Source: Angiostrongylus vasorum (lineage: Eukaryota; Nematoda; Chromadorea; Rhabditida; Metastrongylidae). Taken from it: a DNA stretch of 64,000 bases. Made by a program: the position numbers and the translations under genes. Shown piece after piece: positions 55,482-64,000 of this stretch (position 1 is its first letter; every line of letters begins with the position of its first letter). The notes beneath the pieces are model-generated. The model saw only the letters and a list, made by a program, of their open reading frames with translations. It searched no databases and had not been told where the DNA came from. The DNA lies in NCBI GenBank assembly GCA_018806985.1, contig JADANN010000222.1, positions 1,130,001 to 1,194,000 on the forward strand, given 5' to 3'.

Positions 55482-58400
55482 ATGGATCCCATAAATGATG
55501 CCAGATTTTATGAGTCGTTGATTAAACCTCCACGACAACGTACCCAGGATGTGAGTGTAGCATATTTTTGGGCCAACATCGTCGTTTTTTTTCTACTTTT
55601 TTTTCTTCGAGGTACTTTTTTTAAACAGATTTCTTCTATTTTCAATATTTTAGGATATTCGTAATATCTATGATCAGTTGCGATTGCTTGATATGTTCTC
55701 AAATCTTTATAGTGGTCCGTTGAAGGCTATCTGTGCTAACGCACGATACGAGCGGCACAGTGGGCATCACATACTCTATAGGTACTCTAGTTTGAACTTT
55801 TCCGTCTCATAAATGCCACTTCTCTCGAGGTATTCAAGAACTACTGTGTAGTTGAGATTGTTCTTAGGAAAAGGCTTTGAGAAAGTGAAATTGCTCATTT
55901 ATGATAATTAGTTCTTTACAGAGAAGGGCAGGTGGCAACATGTTGGTATATTCTTTTATCGGGATCTGTTCTAATTGAAAACAACATATGTCTTCCATAT
56001 GGGTGGTAGGTGCTTCTATATTTGTTTTCTGTTTTTAAGTTCCATTATTTTTCTGTCTTGTCGAATGGGTAGTGCTTCAAGCAAAACTCCCATTTGTTTC
56101 TGTTAAAATTAGTCACTAGTTCGTCATATCGATCATTTGAATAACATCCTAAGGTCATCGAATAATACGCTAGCGGTCAGTATCGAAATGTGTCCGACCT
56201 AGTTCTTATCCCTTAACAGTCCTTTTCGTTATTATCTGTTGTTTAGATCTATTGTGCGAAACGAATATGCGAAACCCAAGATTAACTTCTGGCTTTTGAT
56301 TCCTCACTGAGGAAATAAAAATTATGATATAATTGCCGAAGAATCGCCCTTCTTATATTTACAAACAGCTACCTACTGTTTCTTGGCATAGTTCGTCGTT
56401 TTTTTCCTTTACAAAAAGCCTCTGGTGTTTAGAATGTGTTTTGTTTGTTCCACTCACCTCAAATTTTGTGCAGACAAAATTACAGACGTCGTTTTCTTTG
56501 TTCCTTTTCCTTGTGAACATTAAAAACCTCTAACATTAAATAACACAATATTTAACCATTGAGATAATATCTATTAGTGATGTTAACATAGTTCATGGCG
56601 TACGATGTATTACTCGTAATCCCTTTAATAATCCAATTAATCGGGTAGGTATCAATAAAGCTTCCGGTACTCCCTTATCTGCACCATAACTGCTCACTGA
56701 GTTATGCTCATTGTAGGAGCTCGAAAAAGACTACATGTTTTCCAAGAACCTAACTACAGGTATTGTTTCAAGCTGTCTAGTAAGCAGCTGACTATAAAGG
56801 ATAAACGATAAAGCTGTCGCTGTTGATCAATCTCTTAGAGATGTGCCATGCATTCGACTCCACCAAACATCTTTAGAGGTGACGGATTGCATATCTGTTC
56901 TTTAGCGTGAATCGCGGTGGCCTATCAGTGTATGGAGCCAGTGCTGCTAACCTCCCAGACAAGTCTGGTACCAATTTGCCTATTCCGGAGGGATGAAAAG
57001 CTTGGTGAGCCTGGGTCGCGAGGTGCTTATGACCACTGCGCTACACCCAGGGCTAAGGGATGCGCCATGCATTCGACTTCATCAAACATCGTTGGAAGTG
57101 ATTGAATGCATATCTGTTCTTTATCATGAATCGCGGTTTCCTACCAATGTATGGAGCCAGTGCTGCTGTCCTCCCAGAGAAGCTTGGTACCAATTTGTTG
57201 ACCCCGGAGGGATGGAAGGCTTTGTGAGCCTGGGGCGCGGAGATCAACCCCATGTATATTGCAAGCCACCTCCGACCACTGCGCTACACGCGCCCTTTAC
57301 GCATTGTGTACGCTTATATACTACGTTGCACGACAATTAATGTACGATTTCAACCTGTATTTCCAAACTTGCATATCTCGGCTAAGAACAAACTTTATTA
57401 GCGGAAATGATGAAAACTGTTAGTGTTCTCTTTTTTTTTCAAATGAAAAAACTGTACAAGTTGAAATATTTGCGAAACTCGGACCGGAGGTGTCTGTGGT
57501 AGAGATCGAATTCCTTTATTACGCTTTCCGGGGGGCTAACGTGTGACGGGTCCGACGCTTGTTGTCCGGAGTTGCAAATATCTCGGCATCGTTGCAGTTA
57601 TATTTCTTATCATACATTGCCATGAAAATGAATAGGTCGTAGTTAAAAATTGACTACATTGTGAGCTATACCGGTTACCTTAAATTCCAGACATCCGGGG
57701 GCAATGCGGTCGTTGAAGTCGGGTTCAACCTTGAACTAATTTTTGAGGCATTTCTCGCGCAAAACTGTCGCGATGCTTGAAGAAGGATAATCAGTAAACG
57801 AGAGATCTGACGAGTATGCTAGATGAGGCAGAATTTTCTAGTCCGGCTCGTTTAACCTTTGCGGGGTGTCTGGTACGACGTGTGGTAACTCGTTATGGTG
57901 GAGAAGGATTGGTCAATTTTTTTTTGGCGAACATTATGCGCGATCGCTGACTTTTTCTGGTGCATTTTATCAACTTGCTATACGTACTTCTCAATTATGA
58001 TTGTTTCACACGGATTCAGAATGCTGCGGTGGATCATGCCAGCTGTGTATGATCAAGTGGTCGACATGTTCTTTTTTTTGGTTCATTTTCGACTTTAGGG
58101 AGTGCTGCAGAGCTTTATCGTCTTTCAACCAGTGAGTCGGTGGTCGTTGGTTAGAGGATCCATTTATCGTCGCATGTCGCAATACGCTCGAGAAACGAGT
58201 CGTTCCAGTTGCGAGAAGAAGCGCCGACGATGCTTAACGGCGTCTTCTTTGATTGTCATTGTCCTCGCACAGCACCCATTGTCAGGCGTTTTTGACTTTA
58301 GAATTTTCCTTCGATGAGCTGAAACAGTTGAATTGCTTGCACCGATTTCTTCTGCAAGTTTTGAAACAGTTGTGCGCGTATTTGCTGCCGCCGAACTCTT

Positions 58401-60060
58401 TGATTCATCGTTGTGGATAGCAAAAGGACGTCTACGACCTTCCTTATCTGCTGCGTCGAATTCGCAATGCCAAAATCTTTGAAACTAGCATTGCGTTAGT
58501 CAATAGTTCCTTGGCCCCATACCTCATCGCTGTTTCGAGCCGTTTGCGCTGCCCGAGTTTGAATTCGTGGAATTTGCCAATTTTTCCTGTTTCGGCATCC
58601 AAATTTCTAATCTATGGGATTTGCCAAAGACACATTTTGTATTCTGATTCAGTCATACTTAGCGAATTTATATAAAAGAAAGTGTTATATAGTGGAACAG
58701 CGTGTGGCGCAGTGGTAGGAGGCGCTCTGCAACACACACGTGGAATCGATCCCCGCGCCCATGGCCCACCAAGCCTTCCATCTCTCCGGGTTCGACAACT
58801 TGGTACCAGACTTGTCTAGGGAGGATAGCAGAACTGGCTCGATACACCGGTTGGCCACCGCGAGTCATTGTAAAGGCCAGATGTGCATTCAATCACACCC
58901 AACTATGCTTCATGAAGTCAAATGCATGGCGCATCCCTCAGGGGATTGATCAACGCTGAGAGCTTTATCCTTTATCCTTTATATGAATAAATGTATATAA
59001 AAGCTAAGTGATAAAGTGCTCGACGTTGATCAATCCCTGAGGGATGCACCATGCATGCGACTTCATTAAGTATCGTTAGACGTGATTGAATGCACATCTA
59101 GCCTTTACAATGACTCGCGGTGGCCTACCAGTGTATCGAGCCAGTGCTGCTATCCTCCCAGACAAGTCTGGTACCAATTTGTCGACTCCGGAGGATGGAA
59201 GGCTTGGTGGATCATGGGCGCGGAGATCGACTCCACGTGTGTGTCGCAGTGGCGCCTCCAACCAGTGCGTCACATGCGCCTTGTATTCGTTCACATATAT
59301 GTAATACTTCTGTACAATACAAGTGTATTATAAATTCTTACACGTATGTACTGTATATATCAAGTCTTATATACACCATATATATTTTTTGTATTATTGT
59401 ATTTTATGAGTTGTATCATTGTATATAACGACAATATTATAAAATATATATATATGCAATATGTAAGTATAAAATAAAATGGTATATGTAATAATATGTA
59501 AATACAACATTTAATAATGCGTCAGTAATGTAGTAATGAATAATGATATGAAATCAGAAAATAAGCAATAGTAATAATATGTGTAGCGTACAATTATTTT
59601 GAGCTTTATATATATGTGTATATATGTACATATGTGTATATATATCTGTATATATACATATATGTATAAATGTATTTTATTTTTTTCTTGTATGATCTAT
59701 CTTCACGTCCACCGTGTAGATCCAAGCACTTTTACGTGTGGCTTCAGTTGCTGTTTGAGGATTTTTATTTCATCTGGAATGTTGTAAAATGCTGGTCAAG
59801 CAATTCTCTCTGGAGTCGCGAGATAGCAGTGCTGGAGCGTTCCCATTTGGATTGCAGAGAGCGATTTTTTTTTCTCAGACAGGGGTCCGGTACCAATTCC
59901 CCGACCCCGGAGGGATGAGAGAGTTGGTTGACCCGGAGCGGAATCGAACAAGCACCAAGCTCGTGATGACTGACATCACTACCACTGTGTTATCCGCCCT
60001 TTTGTAAATAAATGTATTATGTATTTACTATAAATATAGTCGTAGTCATTCATGCTTATA

Positions 60061-60138
<78 letters not shown>

Positions 60139-60476
60139 AAAAGTGAAACAGTCAATCAGAAGCCAAGGTCTGGTTCAATCCCCTCCTAACACTCGTCCAG
60201 TGCACGTGGGAGTGCCTTAACACGGATGTCCGAGATTGCAAAAATAATCCACTCGACCAGCATTCTATGATTTGCATTTAAAAAAAAACTGTGGAATCCG
60301 TAAGCAGTAGCCGAAACAACACGCGAAATGTTCGAACAGCATTGTTGACGACGAATGCGAGGCAAACGAATCCAATGCAAGAAGTGCTGGAATCCGCGCA
60401 GTACGTGTGATGACGGGTCATGTAAAAAATTGTGTTTGTGCACGTACATATGTGTGTGCTTGTATGTACATTATAC

Positions 60477-60532
<56 letters not shown>

Positions 60533-61050
60533 TTATATATATTAGCGCGGGGAAGTGTCATCTAGTCGTTTTTTGAAACAAATTATTCAGAGATTGATGT
60601 GTAATCGTTTTGTCGAAGTATCATCTGTGAATTCTATCGCTGATGTCTCTCATCGCGGGTACAACATAAATGCGATCGTGATTCCATCATCGCCAACAGT
60701 ATAGTGCACATTTCTTCCTCTATACGCAGTTTTCTTCTTACCTCTCACTAACCTTCATCATTATTTCTTATTTCCGCTATGTACCTGGTTTCGGCAGCTG
60801 CCATTTACATGCTGTTACTTCGGTTGAAATATATGGAGTCACATGATTTCAATACTACAAAATTCTATGTCATTTACTACAAACAGTTTATCTTTAGTAT
60901 AGAATGAAATTTGTGAACTGTTATAATGTATAATGAGGTCCATTCTTTTTATTATTCAAACTGACCTTTTGCAGTTTTGGAAAGCGAAATGGGATGAGTT
61001 GTCGTCGCACTCAAGATTGTATGGTGTTACAAGAATCGGAGATGATTGTG
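55482..61050 (+). CDS. pxf-1: PDZ-GEF / RapGEF2-family guanine nucleotide exchange factor, first four exons
   Basis: Activates Rap-type small GTPases at cell junctions (family knowledge). Exons 55482-55550, 55654-55781, 55922-56005, 60975-61050, joining in phase; 357 nt, 119 residues. Start MDPINDARFYESLIKPPRQR, then ICANARYERHSGHHILYR, EGQVATCWYILLSGSVLIEN, NICLPYG, CFGKR, CMVLQESEMIV. This is the N-terminal cyclic-nucleotide-binding-like domain; human RapGEF2/6 has YERHEANEVLYYP, GTCWYILLSGSVFI and EPSEMIVVDY. The first ATG in the exon was taken as start; an upstream 5' exon cannot be excluded. The later RasGEF-N, PDZ, RA and RasGEF domains lie beyond the right edge. Intron 3 is 5 kb and packed with SINEs, a mariner relic and AT microsatellites. 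Confidence 0.92.
56795..57051 (-). repeat. SINE family A, first of two in tandem (pxf-1 intron 3)
   Basis: Tail AAAGGATAAACGATAAAGCTG, body GACAAGTCTGGTACCAATTTG, truncated head. Antisense to pxf-1. Confidence 0.78.
57055..57298 (-). repeat. SINE family A, second of two in tandem
   Basis: Starts in the body (AAGGGATGCGCCATGCATTC) and ends in the tRNA-like head (GCGCTACACGCGCCCTTT, read in reverse). It joins the previous copy without spacer. Confidence 0.78.
57450..57625 (-). repeat. SINE family B, diverged
   Basis: 'AAATATTTGCGAAACTCGGACC', 'GCTTTCCGGGGGGCTAACG' and 'CTCGGCATCGTTGCAGTTAT' identify family B. Confidence 0.65.
57660..58570 (-). pseudogene. Mariner-family transposase relic
   Basis: Frame-broken minus-strand translation follows a mariner transposase in order: EFDAADKEGRRRPF and TRTTVSKLAEEIGASNSTVS (helix-turn-helix, 58,300-58,460), FLERIATCDDKWIL (around the first catalytic aspartate, family TCDEKW), then HWLKDDKALQHS, KSKMNQKKEH, and SFFKHRDSFAREM (family YHFFKHLDNFL). 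Multiple stops and frameshifts, so inactive. Terminal inverted repeats were not located. Sits in pxf-1 intron 3, antisense. Confidence 0.75.
58699..58984 (+). repeat. SINE family A, plus-strand member of inverted pair
   Basis: Head GCGTGTGGCGCAGTGGTAGG, ACGTGGAATCGATCCCCGCG (B-box region), tail CTTTATCCTTTATCCTTTA. Well preserved. Confidence 0.88.
59001..59284 (-). repeat. SINE family A, minus-strand member of inverted pair
   Basis: Tail at left (AAGCTAAGTGATAAAGTGCT), head at right ending GCGTCACATGCGCCTTG. Separated from the plus-strand copy by fewer than 20 bp. Confidence 0.87.
59285..59690. repeat. AT-rich low-complexity tract
   Basis: Runs of TATATA, GTATAT and ATGTAT words without gene content. 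Confidence 0.7.
59700..60005 (-). repeat. SINE family D
   Basis: Head on minus strand: GGGCGGATAACACAGTGGTAG (A-box) and CTTGTTCGATTCCGCTCCGG (B-box). Body has GGATTGCAGAGAG and GCTGGAGCGTTCCC. About 310 bp. Confidence 0.8.
60065..60136. repeat. (TA)36 microsatellite
   Basis: Uninterrupted TA dinucleotide array of 72 bp between two inverted family D copies. Confidence 0.97.
60150..60420 (+). repeat. SINE family D, plus-strand copy
   Basis: GGTCTGGTTCAATCCCCTCC (B-box) then CCACTCGACCAGCATTC, CGAATCCAATGCAAGAAGTG and GTACGTGTGATGACGGGTCA. Partial head. Confidence 0.72.
60482..60543. repeat. (AT)n microsatellite
   Basis: TATATA array of about 60 bp with one G and one T interruption, 60 bp past the family D copy. 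Confidence 0.95.
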
Positions 61051-61080
61051 GTTAGTATTTATTCTAATGTCAAATCAGTG

Positions 61081-61114
61081 TCAAAGAGGGAGAGGGATAG
61101 GGAGAGAGAGAGAG
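61081..61114. repeat. Short GA-rich microsatellite
   Basis: AGAGGGAGAGGGATAGGGAG followed by AGAGAGAGAG, about 30 bp past the exon 4 donor of pxf-1. Confidence 0.8.
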
Positions 61115-64000
61115 ACTTCTTTAATTCTTCTATGAAAAAGTTCAAACTTGACAATTCTTTTTTCGAGTTAAGTTATCTACAACATTTTCAGTAGTTTTGT
61201 GAGAAACTTGATGCAATTTCTTTTTGTCTCATTCTATTTTTTTGGTTCAAATATTCGTCTCGATATGAGTCGTAATGATTATATGAATCATATCTATGCA
61301 CTTTGACGAGTAAGAGTCACATGTGATTCATCTCTTTTTCAACTTACTTTTTCCGGATATAGTTTTTTTTCTTCTCTTTTGTACTGTGCTTCTAGTATTC
61401 AGTTAATGGCTTCCACATCGTAATTGCTAGACCAAACATTACTCGAGAAAGGCCGTTCTTTGCACTTCGTAATTTAGAAAAAGAAACCGTTTTTGAACCC
61501 TTTACGGAGTTCACTTGTATGATTGTGACCAAGCAGTCTGCGATTGTTGCCATTAAGGATCCTACTAATACACTTCTATTGCACAAATACAAGTAGATGA
61601 GTGCTGCGATGATACCTTGTTCTATTTTATGCAGAGCGAATAACAAATAATAATTGTTACTGGCGTCTATGACCTGAAAATTGTTTCGACCTGCGTGAGT
61701 TACATATAGCTTCTTCTCGCGAGCTTTCTTAGCGGTGAACAACTGCTTTGTACCAACTTCCTTATGCTGTAGAATTACTATGAGATATTTTCAGGTCTCT
61801 AATCCTTCTACAGTTTTAAGCTTGTGTATGCATCAAACTTTTTTTGCACCGACTTGTACAACAACTCAAGCATTTTCTTCATAGCAGCAAAACTTTCCTT
61901 TTTAATCATTTCCCTTCTCTTTTTTTATTTACTTTTTTTTTCAAAGTCTTTCCTTCTTTTTTAAAATGGAAGAACTGGGAAATACTATACAAGAATTTGA
62001 AATTTCATACATCAATACTAATTATTGAGAAAAGTACATGCTAACATTCAAAACATTGCCATCTGTATTGCCAATGTTAGTAATTTTTAATGGAGTCAAA
62101 GTTGTACCGGAGGGTAGGTGCTTGCTGCCTGTCGACGTTTCAATTCATTTTTGTTTACTCACTTTTTTCACTTTTTACCAACGCCAGTCCAATTATCCTC
62201 TTTTTTCGGTGTGATTTACGATTGCAAAACCTGTGCTTTTGTTTAGGAGCACCTGTAAATGTTTATAGTGCTGTTCAAAGCGGACTTTCGAGAGTAAAAT
62301 TCAATAAGGGTCACCAAACAATCTACATTTGACTTACCACCTTAACAGTAAAATAAGGTGAGAAACTACAAGCGAAAAAGAAAATCACGAAAGGCTCCCT
62401 TCTATCTAGCATGTGCAGTGAATCACTGATATTTGTATATTGTTTATATATTAAATCAAACAAGCCACGAATGCATAATGACTGTATAATCCCACATTTT
62501 CTTATCGTTCTGCGATCTATTGGAACTTGTTTGGCGATGACAGTGGCACGATTTCGACAGTAATTCGTTAAGACTCTCTGCATGAGAACTGGTTGCTAAA
62601 ATAGGGTAATAGAAAGTAGAAACTGGAGACAAAGCGGAAACAACTATGAATCACGTAGATGGGCTAACTCAGCTACAAATCGCTATAGCTGTCTCTGTAG
62701 TGAACAATACCATAAATCATGGTTGGGGTACCACGCTAACTCTAGTTTACGTTTGCGCTGTTAATAGGGACTTCTACACAACCAGAACGATTTCTAGTGG
62801 TATTGAGACCACTCAATCTTTGCTATCATTGAAGACAATTTATTTTCTACAGTAGGTTGCTTAGTTCAGCTTTATGCATTAATTTTCCATAAATGTAAAT
62901 TTTACGTCATTTTCCATTGCATAGATTTAACTAACTCTATATAATTAGTAACATCTCATCATTTTTGTATGATGTGTTCCGTTTTCATTTGAGGGTACTT
63001 TACTGTAGTACCCGGCCTATAGGGTACCAAATTCAAGCTTATGTGGTGTTTAAGACGTTCGCCTTCCCTCTGTTAATTAAAATATGAGAATTATGTCAGT
63101 CCTCGTTGTAAAGTAGAATCTTTCTGACAAGTTCCTTCTTGATTGCCTGACTAAGCATCCACTGACTGCGCGCAAACGAACCAATGCAATTTTCTCCAGT
63201 GTCCGAGCGTCCCCTTCTTGTCACATTTATGTGAGGACATAGCACGAGCATTCGGCCACTGAGGCACTCTACTCCTCATAGGTGTTTAACCTATAACCTA
63301 ACCTCATAGGTGGCGCGCGCAAAGAAGCCAAAAATCCTTTCTTCTGCTCGAATTCCATTACTACTAAAAGCTATCTATCAGCGCCACTAGATATTTTTGC
63401 TCTTCGTAGTTTTTTCGTGGCTTTTTTTTTCATTTACTTGATGTAGAGTTTTCTTAAACGACTGTTTTACGTTGTTTGCTGATTATTTTTAAGCACGTTG
63501 AATAATAAACTGGTTACAGTTTTCTTTGCAGTTTGTGTTCAATCTTTATGAACCGTAAATCCAGGCACCATAGGTTTCACATTTCATGTTCTTTTTATCA
63601 TTTCTTGTTAACATTACTTTTGTGTCGTAATAAATCGTCGTCACATGATTAGAACTCATCCATTTCTCCAAGTAGTTTGGCTCCGTGGAACCAGCGGCGC
63701 ATTAGCTATGCAAAATACCGAATTGAATAGCAAGATAATTGTTTGTTGTTCATCCTAACATCTGTGTAAGGACAGCTCGCCATGGTTGGTTACTTGAACA
63801 TGCCTCTTACATACCAGTTTTATCCTCGTCGAAAATCCGTTGTTAGTTAGAGTGCTATGCGGGGGTTTTATTTCACTGTGAATGATGAAATAATAGTGAG
63901 TTTATTTATGAAAGAGGATGAGGTCAATATATCTGTCGCGTAAAGAAATCCCAGTAACCAACGGTTTGTACTTGAGGCGAACTCTGCAGTCAGCTTCCAT
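61115..64000. other. Probable pxf-1 intron, nothing recognised
   Basis: The expected next pxf-1 coding piece (VDY... followed by an arginine-rich SHRQSRR-like region) was not found, so this is most likely intron 4. A minus-strand ORF at 61,392-61,742 (116 residues, begins MFTAKKAREKKLYVTH) and a plus-strand ORF at 62,090-62,332 have no recognised motif. A short near-duplicate, ACTCCTCATAGGTGTTTAAC and AACCTCATAGGTGGCG, occurs near 63,275-63,315. Confidence 0.35.

Noticed and set aside
60360..60576. ORF ending in a long YIYIYI run
   Set aside because: It is a translation of the AT microsatellite.

Overview
This is nematode nuclear DNA. Three of the genes (rack-1, mspn-1, gta-1) and their order match a cluster I recall from Caenorhabditis elegans chromosome IV. 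The repeat load (RTE retrotransposons, Penelope-like elements with GIY-YIG domains, tRNA-derived SINEs) suggests a strongylid such as a hookworm. The genus is inference; nothing in the sequence fixes it. No bacterial genes, operons or CRISPR arrays are present.

Four protein-coding genes can be assembled exon by exon. On the minus strand, in transcription order: rack-1 (ribosomal WD40 scaffold, 45,209-48,117, complete, 3 exons), mspn-1 (ATAD1/Msp1 mitochondrial-membrane AAA ATPase, 36,291-40,446, complete, 9 exons) and gta-1 (mitochondrial GABA transaminase, 1,315-14,096, nine 5' exons, with the 3' end beyond the left edge). On the plus strand pxf-1 (PDZ-GEF/RapGEF2 family) begins at 55,482 and leaves the window after four exons. 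All reading frames join in phase. Two introns need unusual splice sites: GC-AG in mspn-1 and an apparent GT-TG in gta-1.

Between and inside these genes lies a dense repeat field. It holds three large RTE copies (21.9-24.4, 30.8-33.1, 41.6-43.8 kb) and smaller relics, two head-to-head inverted Penelope-like pairs (18.9-20.6 and 27.6-30.8 kb), a decayed mariner (57.7-58.6 kb), and four short-repeat families named here A, B, C and D. A, B and D have tRNA-like heads. C ends in TCAAGTA repeats like those at the RTE 3' ends. A large inverted repeat (20.7-21.4 / 25.5-26.1 kb) encloses one RTE copy.

The most interesting signal is a recurring 36-nt unit, found more than a dozen times in Penelope-related repeats. 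It reads as a minimal hammerhead ribozyme: stem I, CUGANGA, a GC-rich stem II, GAAAC, GUH, stem I'. Stem I changes on both sides together (GGCU/AGCC, GAUU/AAUC, AGCU/AGCU). Stem III collapses to the palindrome ACGU, as expected for a ribozyme that works as a dimer. The units occur as outward-facing pairs and as tandem arrays.

The 5' end of gta-1 (promoter and exons 1-2) also has a second, decayed copy at 33.1-34.2 kb, so the 25-kb gap between mspn-1 and gta-1 grew partly by segmental duplication.
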